From contig CALDUK010000028.1 in NCBI GenBank assembly GCA_937924905.1, forward strand, positions 1-46,214: DNA of 46,214 nt, in the 5' to 3' direction. The stretch comes from an uncultured Paracoccaceae bacterium (GTDB taxonomy: Bacteria; Pseudomonadota; Alphaproteobacteria; Rhodobacterales; Rhodobacteraceae). Below, piece after piece: positions 34,556-43,206 of this stretch. The position numbers were made by a program, and so were the translations under genes. Numbering within the stretch: the stretch's first letter is position 1; each line of letters begins with the position of its first letter. A model generated the notes under the pieces. That model had not been told where the DNA came from, searched no databases, and saw only the letters and a program-made list of their open reading frames with translations.

Positions 34556-35287
34556 CTAAAGACGGCCCCAGCGGTCCAGACGCGCGACCGGCCCGGCCAG
34601 ACAGGCGGCAAGCCAGGCCAAAGGGTCCGGGCGGCGTGTTTCGGGGGGTGGGGGCGGATAACCGAAACGCTGGTAATCCTCGGCAAAGGCCCGGGCGATC
34701 AGCGCGGCATCTGACGGGTGAAGCCCGCTGGCGACCCCTGACGGAATGGCATGTGGGATGGGCGGGCCCTTATCCGCCCCGGTGATCCGGTCCAGCCAGT
34801 CGCAGACAGGTCCCATCCCGTCTTCCAGCTGAAAGATTACCGCGCCCTCTGGCACAAAGGCCGATTGCGGTCGGAAATGGTTATCGAACGCATAAGGGTT
34901 GCGCCGTGCCACCGCCAACATCAGCCGCAGCCAAAGCGAAAAGGGTAAAAAAGCCAAGACCTTGCCTGCCCGCGTCCCGCGCCGTCCACGCCGCTGCCAG
35001 CGATGCTCGCTGGCCATGCGGGCGCTTGGTTCGCGCACCATGGCAAAGACAGTGTCGGGCGCGCGCGGCAAAGCGGCCAATGCATCCTGCCAGATCAGAT
35101 GCTGCGGCGAATTTGGCGGATCGGCCACCCGCCAGCCACCACGGCGCCACCACAAATCCCAGCCCCAATGCACATGCCCCACCGCCTGACCAAACCGGGC
35201 GACCATTGCCTGTTCAATCGACGTGCCCCCCGCTTTGGGGCAATGGGCGAACCAGATCAGTTTGTCAGGCAGACTTAATGACGGCAT
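34556..35287 (-). CDS. Sulfotransferase (Sulfotransfer_2-like)
   Basis: This 243-residue enzyme is expected to move sulfate from PAPS to a sugar. The 5'-phosphosulfate loop is HCPKAGGTSIEQ at residues 15-26, and the 3'-phosphate motif VREPSARMASEH lies near 85-95. PAPS can come from the fusion enzyme at 10193. ATG 35287 is chosen, though a GTG two codons upstream is possible. Neither has a clear ribosome binding site. It is divergent from the GH99-like gene, with a 100-bp gap. The acceptor is probably the plasmid-encoded polysaccharide or an oligosaccharide precursor. Confidence 0.82.
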   Translation of the reverse strand: MPSLSLPDKLIWFAHCPKAGGTSIEQAMVARFGQAVGHVHWGWDLWWRRGGWRVADPPNSPQHLIWQDALAALPRAPDTVFAMVREPSARMASEHRWQRRGRRGTRAGKVLAFLPFSLWLRLMLAVARRNPYAFDNHFRPQSAFVPEGAVIFQLEDGMGPVCDWLDRITGADKGPPIPHAIPSGVASGLHPSDAALIARAFAEDYQRFGYPPPPPETRRPDPLAWLAACLAGPVARLDRWGRL

Positions 35288-35387
35288 GGGCACAGCTTTG
35301 CCCCAGCATGGTTAGCCACCGGTTAATGCGCGCCCTGCCCGGCCAGCTTAACGCGGCATTAACTCTGCGCACGCGATGAGGCGGACC

Positions 35388-36554
35388 ATGTTTGATGCGC
35401 CTCCCCCCCCCGCCGGCCTCCGCGCCATTGCTTTTCACCTGCCCCAGTTTCATCCCGTGCCGGAAAATGACGGCTTCTGGGGGCCGGGCTTTACCGAATG
35501 GCGCAATGTCGTCCGGGCGCGGCCCCGCTTTCGCGGCCATGCCCAACCGCATCTGCCGGCAGATTTGGGCTTTTATGACCTGCGGCTGGCCGAAACGCGG
35601 GCAGCACAAGCTGCGCTGGCCCGGCAGGCGGGATTGTCGGGCTTTTGCTATTACCACTATTGGTTCGGGGGCAAACGCGTGCTGCACAAGCCGGTGGACG
35701 ACATCCTGCGTCTGGGCGAGCCGGATTTTCCCTTCATGCTGGCTTGGGCCAATGAAAACTGGACCCGCGCCTGGGATGGCGGCGACCGCGAACTGTTGCT
35801 TGAACAGACCTATACCGAGGCCGATACACGCGCCCACGCCCGCCACCTGGCCCCTGCATTCGCCGATCCGCGCTATATCCGGGTTGATGCGCGCCCGGCC
35901 TTCGCGGTCTATAATGCCGATGATCTGCCCTGTCCCCGCCGCTGGTGCGATACGTTCCGCGACGAAGTCCAGCGCGCGATTGGGACCCAGCCTTATCTGA
36001 TCCGGGTCGAACGCTATCTTGATACCGACACGCGCCCGCCCGCCGCGCTTGGCTTCGATGCCGCGCTTGAATTTCAGCCGTTTTCGCGGAATTTCCGCGC
36101 CTGGCTTGAAACCCGGCCCGATCTGAAATCGCATCTTGGCCGCCGGGTGAAAAACGGGTTGCGCCGGCGCTGGCAGGCGGCGCAACGCTGGCGCACGTTT
36201 GACCGCCATTACGACATGGCCGCTTTCACCGCCTTCGATATCTGTCAGGACGCGCCCGATTACACCTGTTTTCCCGGGGTCTGCCCGTCCTGGGACAATT
36301 CAGCCCGCCGCCCACCCGGCAAGGGGATGATCTTCCGGGGCAGTTCCCCCCGGCTTTTTGGCGACTGGCTGGCCGCCAAGGCGCACGCCTTCCAGCCGCC
36401 CTCTTCGACCGAAAACCTGCTGTTCATCAATGCCTGGAACGAATGGGCCGAAGGCAACCACCTTGAACCCTGCCTGCGGCATGGACACAACTGGTTGAAG
36501 GCTTGTCGCCATACGCTTCTTTCCGAACTGGACGCCCTGACCGCTTGCCGCTAG
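35388..36554 (+). CDS. GH99-like / WbsX family protein
   Basis: The product has 388 residues and matches the WbsX-type glycoside hydrolase 99-like domain found in O-antigen and capsule loci. Signs are AFHLPQFHPVPENDGFWGPG, FTEWRNVVRARP, MLAWANENWTRAWDG and the late NAWNEWAEGNHLEP. The role is not settled in the family: members have been proposed as transferases or hydrolases. No signal peptide is present, so it should act in the cytoplasm. ATG 35388 with GAGGCGG 4-6 nt upstream is preferred to ATG 35376. Confidence 0.88.
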   Translation: MFDAPPPPAGLRAIAFHLPQFHPVPENDGFWGPGFTEWRNVVRARPRFRGHAQPHLPADLGFYDLRLAETRAAQAALARQAGLSGFCYYHYWFGGKRVLHKPVDDILRLGEPDFPFMLAWANENWTRAWDGGDRELLLEQTYTEADTRAHARHLAPAFADPRYIRVDARPAFAVYNADDLPCPRRWCDTFRDEVQRAIGTQPYLIRVERYLDTDTRPPAALGFDAALEFQPFSRNFRAWLETRPDLKSHLGRRVKNGLRRRWQAAQRWRTFDRHYDMAAFTAFDICQDAPDYTCFPGVCPSWDNSARRPPGKGMIFRGSSPRLFGDWLAAKAHAFQPPSSTENLLFINAWNEWAEGNHLEPCLRHGHNWLKACRHTLLSELDALTACR

Positions 36555-36679
36555 GCCGGTCTGGTTACGTGAGTTTGGAGAGCGTCCATGTGCAAGACCG
36601 CCTATGGCGGGCCGAGGCCCTTAAGCCTCTGGTGTGGCCCTGTCGGTACTGATCATGGCACGCCCGGGCGGCCCTGCAG

Positions 36680-38053
36680 ATGATCGATCGCATCACAGGC
36701 CGGTTCCAGGGCGATCACCTGCGCGCCCGCGCGATGCGCGGCACGGCTTTCACCATCCTGCTGTTCGGGCTGCAAAACGTGATGCGGCTTGGCTCGAACC
36801 TGATCCTGACGCGGCTTCTGTTTCCCGAAGCCTTCGGTCTGATGGCGCTTGTCCATGTGGTGGTCTCGGGCATCAACCTGTTTTCCGATATCGGTATGGG
36901 GTCGGTGGTGATCCGCAGCCCGCGCGGCGACGACCCGGTCTTTCTGGGCACAGCCTTTACGGTTCAGGCGGTGCGCGGTGTCTTTCTTTATGGCTTTGTC
37001 CTCTTGCTCGCGCCTCTGGCCGCGTCTTTCTATGACGAACCGCTTCTGGCCGGTCTGATCATGCTGGCGGGGTTGCAGCTTATCTTTGCAGGCTTCACCT
37101 CGATCTCACAGCTGACCGCCAACCGGCACCTGCAGCTTGGGCGCTTTACGATGCTGCAGGTCATCGCCCAGGCCATTTCCATCGGGACCATGGTGGTGCT
37201 GGCCTGGTACATGCGGTCTGTCTGGGCGCTGGTGATCGGCGGCCTTCTGCACCCGGCCATTTTCATGGTGTTTTCGCATCTCTTCCTGCCGGGACCGAAG
37301 ATCAAGCTTGGGCTGGAACGCGCCGCTGTCTTCGAGATCTTCAATTTCGGCAAATACATCTTCCTCGCCACCGTCGCGGGCTTCTTTATCATGCATGGCG
37401 ACAAGGCGGTTCTGGGCAAGGTGGTCACGCTGGACGTGTTGGCGATCTTTACCGTCGCACTGGTCTTCATGCAGGCCGTGATTGATCTCTCGGGCAATAT
37501 CAACCAGCGGATCGTCTTCCCGCTTTACGCTCAACGCCCCCCAAGCGAGAGCGCGGAAAACTGGAAAGCCGTCGCCCGCGCCCGCTGGATGCTCAGCATC
37601 GGGGCGCTCAGCCTTGGCGGCATCCTTGCGCTGATCGGTGATCCGCTGATCAAACTTCTCTATGATCCGCGCTATGAAGGGGCGGGCCCCATTCTGGTGC
37701 TGCTTGGCGTCTGTATCCTGCCGCGCATGATTGTGATGAGCTATCCGCGTCTGGCCACCGCCGCCGGGTTCGCAGGCCGCTTTGCAGCCTATCAGATCGG
37801 GGTGGCGCTTGTGCAGACCGGGCTTTTGATCTGGCTGGTCAATGCCATCGGCATTGCCGGGGCACCTCTGGCGATGGCGGGCGCTATCTTTTTGACCCAT
37901 CCGGCCCTGATCCTGTTGGCCCGGCCTTTTGGCGGGCTGGATCATGTCCATGACATCATCACGCTGACCGCAAGTGCTGCGATCTCGGCGCTTGCCCTTT
38001 GGCTGCATTGGGATGCGATACGACCTCTGTTCCCGGGCGCCGCGCCGCTTTAG
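36680..38053 (+). CDS. Wzx-type polysaccharide flippase
   Basis: This 457-residue inner-membrane protein of the MOP superfamily has about 12 to 14 hydrophobic helices. It moves lipid-linked repeat units across the inner membrane. Typical parts are the N-terminal RAMRGTAFTILLFGLQNVMR, LTRLLFPEAFGLMALV and the central FGKYIFLATVAGFFIMHGDK. The start at 36680 has no good ribosome binding site, and the 125-bp upstream gap contains only a small GAGGC/GCCTC hairpin. It follows the GH99-like gene on the same strand and converges with a glycosyltransferase. Confidence 0.9.
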   Translation: MIDRITGRFQGDHLRARAMRGTAFTILLFGLQNVMRLGSNLILTRLLFPEAFGLMALVHVVVSGINLFSDIGMGSVVIRSPRGDDPVFLGTAFTVQAVRGVFLYGFVLLLAPLAASFYDEPLLAGLIMLAGLQLIFAGFTSISQLTANRHLQLGRFTMLQVIAQAISIGTMVVLAWYMRSVWALVIGGLLHPAIFMVFSHLFLPGPKIKLGLERAAVFEIFNFGKYIFLATVAGFFIMHGDKAVLGKVVTLDVLAIFTVALVFMQAVIDLSGNINQRIVFPLYAQRPPSESAENWKAVARARWMLSIGALSLGGILALIGDPLIKLLYDPRYEGAGPILVLLGVCILPRMIVMSYPRLATAAGFAGRFAAYQIGVALVQTGLLIWLVNAIGIAGAPLAMAGAIFLTHPALILLARPFGGLDHVHDIITLTASAAISALALWLHWDAIRPLFPGAAPL

Positions 38054-38075
38054 GCGAAATCCCCTTTATCAGAGC

Positions 38076-39044
38076 CTATTTATACTCGATCAGTGTCTTG
38101 CGCTGGCCGGTCAGGCGACGGTGATGAAACCGGAACGCACCCTTGGCTTCAGCGAATTTCGCCAGCGTCAGAAAGATCGCTTCTTCCCAGGGCTGACCCT
38201 GCTGAAACCGCAGCCGCAGCACCTGCACAGGATAGATCAGCAACAACAAAAGCGCCCAGGACGTGATCACAAGTGCAGCCAGGATCGCAACAATCGGGAT
38301 CAAAGCCCCCCAAGTCAAACTGCGCCGGGCTTGGCGCACCCAGAAGCGTTCAGGAGATTTGCCGTGGATAAAAGCGCCCTCGGCAAAGGCATGGCCGGCG
38401 CGCGTCGCCCGCTTCCACCATTGCCCAAACTCGGTCAGATCGGCGTCATGCAATGTCATCTCGGCATCGATCCGGCGGATCCGCCACCCTTTTTCGCGCA
38501 TCCGAAAACACATCTCGGGTTCTTCGCCCGCGATCAGATCCTCGCGGTACCCGCCCACGGCTTCGACGGCTGCGCGCCGCATCAGGGCATCCCCCCCACA
38601 GGCAATCGCTTCGCCAATAGGGCTGTTCCATTCCCGGTCGATCATCCGGTTCCAGCGCGAGGCATCGGGAAACCGTTCGCGCCGCCGCCCGCAGGCCACG
38701 GCCAGATCGGGTTCTGCGGCAAAAGCGGCAAGGGCGGCGTCAATCCAGCCGTCGACCAGCTCGCAATCGCCATCAAGAAACTGGATAAATTCGGTGTCAG
38801 GCGCAATCTCAAGCGCCGCCTGCCAACCGGCATTCCGTGCCCGCGCGGCGGTGAACGGCACCGACATATCCAATTCGATCACATGGGCGCCAATCTTGCG
38901 CGCCTCTTCAACCGAGGTATCGGTCGAATTTGAATCCACATAAACAATCGGTGACAGATTTTGCGCCGCAAGTGCTGCCAAAGCCCGCACCAGCCGGTCT
39001 CCTTCATTCCGGCCGATCGCAACGACCGCGACCTTGTCAGACAT
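38076..39044 (-). CDS. Glycosyltransferase family 2 protein
   Basis: This is a 322-residue GT-A enzyme with C-terminal membrane helices (about residues 235-265). The N-terminal motif is VVAIGRNEGDRL, with YVDSNSTDTS and the DxD-like QFLDGDCELVDG. CGGDALMRRAAVEAVGGYRED and GEEPEMCFRMREKGW are typical of the family. ATG 39044 is the first codon of the conserved domain. It overlaps the acetyltransferase stop by 8 nt (ATGTCTGA), so it is the last gene of a coupled four-gene unit. Confidence 0.9.
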   Translation of the reverse strand: MSDKVAVVAIGRNEGDRLVRALAALAAQNLSPIVYVDSNSTDTSVEEARKIGAHVIELDMSVPFTAARARNAGWQAALEIAPDTEFIQFLDGDCELVDGWIDAALAAFAAEPDLAVACGRRRERFPDASRWNRMIDREWNSPIGEAIACGGDALMRRAAVEAVGGYREDLIAGEEPEMCFRMREKGWRIRRIDAEMTLHDADLTEFGQWWKRATRAGHAFAEGAFIHGKSPERFWVRQARRSLTWGALIPIVAILAALVITSWALLLLLIYPVQVLRLRFQQGQPWEEAIFLTLAKFAEAKGAFRFHHRRLTGQRKTLIEYK

Positions 39045-39651
39045 GTTTGTCGTCCCGCATCCGGATGATCTTGGCAGGAACCCCGCCCACAATCGCCCCT
39101 GCAGGGACATCCTTGTTGACCACGGCATTCGCGCCCACGACGGCATCCCGGCCCACAGTGACCGCCCCGATGATCACCGCCCCCGCCCCCAGGCTGGCCC
39201 CGTCTTCGATGATCGGGCGTTGCTCTTGCCGCGTGTCACCGGGATTGCCCAGGGTGATGTTCTGGCGAATGATCACATCATTGCCGATCTGATCCGCCAC
39301 CAGGATCATGCCACCGAAATGCTCAAGCTTGACCCGGCGGCCGACCACCACCGAAAACGGCAGATCAATCCCGCAAAGCCATTGCGTCAGTTTATACATC
39401 ACCCGGTACACCAGCGTCATCGGTGCGCGCAGCACCTTGGCCTTCAGGCTCATGCGCCAATTGCCAAAACGATGCCAGAACAGGGCCCAGAACCCTTGTG
39501 CGAAAAAGTTGCGGTCATGGGTTTCGAAATCTTCGGCGATCAAAGCCCAATAGCCGATATCGCGTGGGTTCATATCGGCGAACCCACCTTGGTGTTTCGA
39601 AACAAAGAGATTTGCAGGGGCGTTGATAGCTGAAACTCCTTCGCTATTCAC
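39037..39651 (-). CDS. Hexapeptide-repeat acetyltransferase, serine acetyltransferase-like
   Basis: This is a 204-residue left-handed beta-helix acyltransferase. The hexapeptide repeats run from about residue 115 (VGRRVKLEHFGGMILVADQI) to GAIVGGVPAKIIRM at 185-200. The N-terminal helical part resembles CysE, but in polysaccharide loci such proteins usually acetylate sugars. It might act on the amino group made by the DegT aminotransferase or on a hydroxyl. GTG 39651 overlaps the preceding gene's stop by 8 nt (GTGAATAG). An internal ATG (MNPRDIGYW) is a possible alternative start. Confidence 0.8.
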   Translation of the reverse strand: MNSEGVSAINAPANLFVSKHQGGFADMNPRDIGYWALIAEDFETHDRNFFAQGFWALFWHRFGNWRMSLKAKVLRAPMTLVYRVMYKLTQWLCGIDLPFSVVVGRRVKLEHFGGMILVADQIGNDVIIRQNITLGNPGDTRQEQRPIIEDGASLGAGAVIIGAVTVGRDAVVGANAVVNKDVPAGAIVGGVPAKIIRMRDDKHV

Positions 39652-40630
39652 GACCGAAGTCCGGATCGTGTTTCAACCCCAACACTGGACCCAATACATA
39701 GCGGTATTGATCCGAGAAGAAATAGAGAGGTTGTCGTGTTGAAGGTCGGCGGCGGAGGATTGCCAGAGCCCGACCGGCCCCAGCCCCCACCATCATGCCA
39801 AGCGCGGCCAGAACGGTATAGGCGCGCCCGTGGTTCTTGGTGAAGTACAACCGCCACGCCCGATAGACGAAAGCCGGGCGGCGGCGGCGGTCCTCGGCAT
39901 GGGACTGCACCTGCGTTGCCGAACCGGCATCATGGACCACCAGTGCTTCGGGTTGATAACGGGTTTCCCATCCCAGCTTGTCGAGACGGCGCATCAGGTC
40001 AACTTCCTCGTAATAGAGAAAGAAACCGGGATCGAAGAACTCGGCTTGCGCGATGGCGTAAAAGCGGAACATCACCGAACAGCCCGCGACCCAATCGACA
40101 GGACCGGGCGGTGTGTCGGGCGGCAGACCCTGATTGGGCACCAGCCGCGAGACCGGCCCAAACCCCAGAATGCGCTCGAATTCGCCCAAAGCTGTCGGAT
40201 ACCGGAAACAGGCCACGACAAGCTCGTTTTCGGGCGGTTGCTTGATGCCCGCGCCGACCGCACCCGCTTTGGGATGGGCTTCCAGTGTATCGACCAAAAT
40301 CGCGATGGCTTCGTTGTCCAGCTGGGCATCTGGGTTCAGGAGAAACACGTAATCAGGCGGTGTCTCGCGGCCCAGCAACGCATTCAGCACCACGTTATTG
40401 CCGCGTCCAAAGCCGTGATTGGTGTCTTCCAGCCACAGTGTGACCCGGTCGCCCCAACCGCGCGCAGCATGGGCTTCGGTGAATTGCGCGGCATCGTCCC
40501 CGGGCGAGGCATTATCAACCAGATGCATCTCGACGTCATGCCCGCCATGGGACCGCGCCAGTACGCTTTCGACGGCTGCGATGCTCATCTCGGGCGTGTT
40601 GTAATTGACTGTGATCACAGCAACGCGCAT
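39644..40630 (-). CDS. Glycosyltransferase family 2, rhamnosyltransferase-like
   Basis: This is a 328-residue GT-A enzyme beginning MRVAVITVNYNTPEMS, with LVDNASPGDD, NHGFGRGNNV and the DxD-like LNPDAQLDN. The later GFFLYYEEVDLMRRLDKLGW is characteristic of rhamnosyl- and related transferases. ATG 40630 overlaps the WecG-family stop by 1 nt (TAATG), which supports this start over the longer frame. The product should add one sugar to the lipid-linked unit on the cytoplasmic side. Confidence 0.9.
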   Translation of the reverse strand: MRVAVITVNYNTPEMSIAAVESVLARSHGGHDVEMHLVDNASPGDDAAQFTEAHAARGWGDRVTLWLEDTNHGFGRGNNVVLNALLGRETPPDYVFLLNPDAQLDNEAIAILVDTLEAHPKAGAVGAGIKQPPENELVVACFRYPTALGEFERILGFGPVSRLVPNQGLPPDTPPGPVDWVAGCSVMFRFYAIAQAEFFDPGFFLYYEEVDLMRRLDKLGWETRYQPEALVVHDAGSATQVQSHAEDRRRRPAFVYRAWRLYFTKNHGRAYTVLAALGMMVGAGAGRALAILRRRPSTRQPLYFFSDQYRYVLGPVLGLKHDPDFGRE

Positions 40631-41403
40631 TACAAAGCCCTCCGCCGCGCCGAAAGCGCTTTCAGCGTCAGACCCGGCATCGCAAGGATGCATTCCCAGT
40701 ATCTCTGCGCCAGCCGCTTTGGGCTGGACAGCATCCGCCAAAGCCATTCTGCCGCAACCGCACGCACCCATCTGGGGGCCCGCACCTGCGCGCCGGAAAT
40801 AAAATCAAGGCCGGCGCCAATCGACAAAAAGCCGGTTTCTGTCAGGGTTTCCTGCGCGCGGGCGGCAAAGCGTTCCTGTTTCGGCGCGCCAAGGGCCAGA
40901 AAAACCAGCCGCGCGCCCGATGCCTTGATCTTGGCAATCGCGTCATCGGCCATGGGCCCATCCGGATCAAACCCCATGGGCGGCGCCAATGTGATCACAA
41001 CGTCCAACGCAGGATAGCGCGCCTGCAACGCCTCGGCTGCGGCCTCCAGCGACGCCTCGGTCGCACCAAACAGCCCCACGGGCACCGATTGCTCGGCCGC
41101 CATGGCCGCCAAAGGTTCAATCAGCTCCGAGCCAGGCATCAGCGTCACATCGCCCTGGCCGGCCAGCTTTGACAGCCAGACAATCGGGTTTCCGTCAGCG
41201 GTAATATGGGTGTGGGCGGCATAGGCGCTGCGAAACGCAGGATCGCGCTTCAGCTTCACCACATGATCCAGGTTAAGCGTCGCCACCGAAAACCCCTGAC
41301 GCGTATCAAAGCGTCGGCGGATATCTTCGAATAGCGCAGCATGGGATGGAACCGTCACGGTTACCAGATCCTGTCCTGCTGGTGTTTCACTCCAGATCAT
41401 CAT
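40630..41403 (-). CDS. WecG/TagA/CpsF-family glycosyltransferase
   Basis: This is a 257-residue enzyme of the family that transfers a sugar, often ManNAc, ManNAcA or glucose, to an undecaprenyl-diphosphate-linked sugar early in repeat-unit assembly. Signs are ATLNLDHVVKL, ITADGNPIVWLSKL, PVGLFGATEASLEAA and VFLALGAPKQERFA. It heads a coupled unit with two GT2 enzymes and an acetyltransferase. The start has AGGCAG just upstream. It may add the second sugar after a chromosomally encoded priming enzyme. Confidence 0.9.
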   Translation of the reverse strand: MMIWSETPAGQDLVTVTVPSHAALFEDIRRRFDTRQGFSVATLNLDHVVKLKRDPAFRSAYAAHTHITADGNPIVWLSKLAGQGDVTLMPGSELIEPLAAMAAEQSVPVGLFGATEASLEAAAEALQARYPALDVVITLAPPMGFDPDGPMADDAIAKIKASGARLVFLALGAPKQERFAARAQETLTETGFLSIGAGLDFISGAQVRAPRWVRAVAAEWLWRMLSSPKRLAQRYWECILAMPGLTLKALSARRRAL

Positions 41404-41606
41404 CTGCCTGCCTGTTACTTGGGGTACTCGGTACCTGGATTGTCATAGACATCAAAACTTGCTCCGGCCATGCTGAAATGCCGCAAATTTGCCACAGCAT
41501 CGTCCTGCGTGTCCTTCAGAACACGGACATGTCAGTCCAACACACTGGGCGGACGATGTTTGAATTGTTATAGCAACGCCAGTTTGTGCAAGTTCGGATC
41601 CAAGGT

Positions 41607-43205
41607 ATGGCAGACGCGTCTTCCCCCAGTATGAACAGGATCACCAGTTGGCTGACACCCGGCCTGTTCTGGCTGGTTGTCGCGCTGTTGGGGGCCATTG
41701 TGTTTTTTGCTCCCGGGCTCGACGCGCTGTTCGAAGCCTGGCAATTGCCGGAATACAGCCATGGGCCGCTGATCCCCATTCTGTCGGGCCTTCTGTTCCT
41801 GCGCCAGCTCAAGGAATATCCCCCCGAACCCGGTCCGAAACGCGACCGCTGGGCGGGGGTGATGGTGATTGTCGTTGCCTTGTGCCTGGCCGCCCTTGGC
41901 CGGCTCGCGAATATCTCGGATCTTGTGGCCTATGCGACCATCCTGTGGGTCGGGGGCATCCTGCTGGTCAGCTTCGGCTGGGCAACCGGCAAGCATTTCT
42001 GGCCGCCTGTTCTGCATCTGGTCTATATGCTGCCCCTGCCGGGCGTGATCTATTACAAGATGACCACCTGGCTGCAATTCGTCTCGTCGGAACTGGGGGT
42101 CTATTTCCTCAGATTACTCTCTATTCCAGTGTTTCTGGACGGAAACATCATTGATCTCGGCATCACCAAACTGCATGTGGCCGAGGCCTGCTCGGGGTTG
42201 AGATACCTCTTCCCCATCCTGTCCTTCAGCTATATTTTCGCCGTCCTTTACAAAGGGCCGATGTGGCACAAGGCGGTGCTGTTGATCTCGGCGGCCCCCA
42301 TCACTGTCTTTATGAACTCGGTCCGGATCGCGGTGGCGGGCGTCATCGTGCAATATTGGGGCCTCGACTGGCTTGAAGGCTTCACCCATTTCTTCGAAGG
42401 CTGGGTGATCTTCCTGGCCTGTATCCTCATTCTCTTTGCGCTGGCCCGTCTGATGCTGGTTTTCAACAACCGCAAAATGGGGCTGGCCGAAGCGCTGGAT
42501 CTCGACACCGACGGGCTTGGCACACAGGCCGGACGCCTGCGCCTGACCGAAGCCAGCCCGGCGCTGATCAGCGTGGCCGGCCTGATGCTGGCCGCGACCC
42601 TTGCCTGGCAAGCGGTGCCCGAGCGCGGCGTCTCGACCCCGCCGCGGGACAGTTTCGCGCTTTTCCCCCGCACTTTGGGGGACTGGCGCCAGGACGGCGT
42701 GCCGCGCCAGCTTTCAGCCAGTGTCGAACAAACGCTGGCCGCGGATGACTATCATTCGATCAATCTGGTCAAACCGGGCGCGGCCACATCGGTCGAGTTT
42801 TTCTCGGCCTGGTATGCCGACCAGTCCAAGGGCGGCGTCCACAGCCCCGAGATCTGCCTGCCCGGCGGCGGCTGGGAAATCGCCTGGCTTGAACGCTCGG
42901 ATCTGACCCAGACCATGGGCGCCGAGATGCCGTTTAACATCAATCGCGCGATTATCCAGAAGGGCGAAACCCGGATGATGGTGTTTTACTGGTTCGACCA
43001 AAAGGGCCGGAAAATCGCCTGGGATCTTGCCGCGAAATACTGGCTTCTTGCCGATGGCATACGCACCGGTCGCACCGATGGCGCTTTGGTGCGCCTGACC
43101 ACGCAAATCATGCCCGACGAATCTGATGCCGCCGCCGAAGCCCGTCTGATGGACGTGCTGCGCGCGGTCGACACCCCCCTTCTCCGCTTCATTCCCGCAG
43201 GCTGA
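41607..43205 (+). CDS. xrtD: Exosortase D (VPLPA-CTERM-specific) with EpsI domain
   Basis: This 532-residue inner-membrane protease/transpeptidase processes VPLPA-CTERM proteins. About eight membrane helices carry the catalytic Cys195 (EACSGLRYL), Arg240 (NSVRIA) and His261 (GFTHFFEGW). From about residue 310 the EpsI domain follows (LFPRTLGDWRQ, then SKGGVHSPEICLPGGGWEIA). ATG 41607 was chosen over a GTG 21 bases upstream. The plasmid carries one matching substrate at 12507. Exosortases of this kind are linked to EPS production, so host chromosomal substrates are also likely. A sulfotransferase gene starts 1 nt after its stop. Confidence 0.92.
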   Translation: MADASSPSMNRITSWLTPGLFWLVVALLGAIVFFAPGLDALFEAWQLPEYSHGPLIPILSGLLFLRQLKEYPPEPGPKRDRWAGVMVIVVALCLAALGRLANISDLVAYATILWVGGILLVSFGWATGKHFWPPVLHLVYMLPLPGVIYYKMTTWLQFVSSELGVYFLRLLSIPVFLDGNIIDLGITKLHVAEACSGLRYLFPILSFSYIFAVLYKGPMWHKAVLLISAAPITVFMNSVRIAVAGVIVQYWGLDWLEGFTHFFEGWVIFLACILILFALARLMLVFNNRKMGLAEALDLDTDGLGTQAGRLRLTEASPALISVAGLMLAATLAWQAVPERGVSTPPRDSFALFPRTLGDWRQDGVPRQLSASVEQTLAADDYHSINLVKPGAATSVEFFSAWYADQSKGGVHSPEICLPGGGWEIAWLERSDLTQTMGAEMPFNINRAIIQKGETRMMVFYWFDQKGRKIAWDLAAKYWLLADGIRTGRTDGALVRLTTQIMPDESDAAAEARLMDVLRAVDTPLLRFIPAG

Positions 43206-43206
43206 C

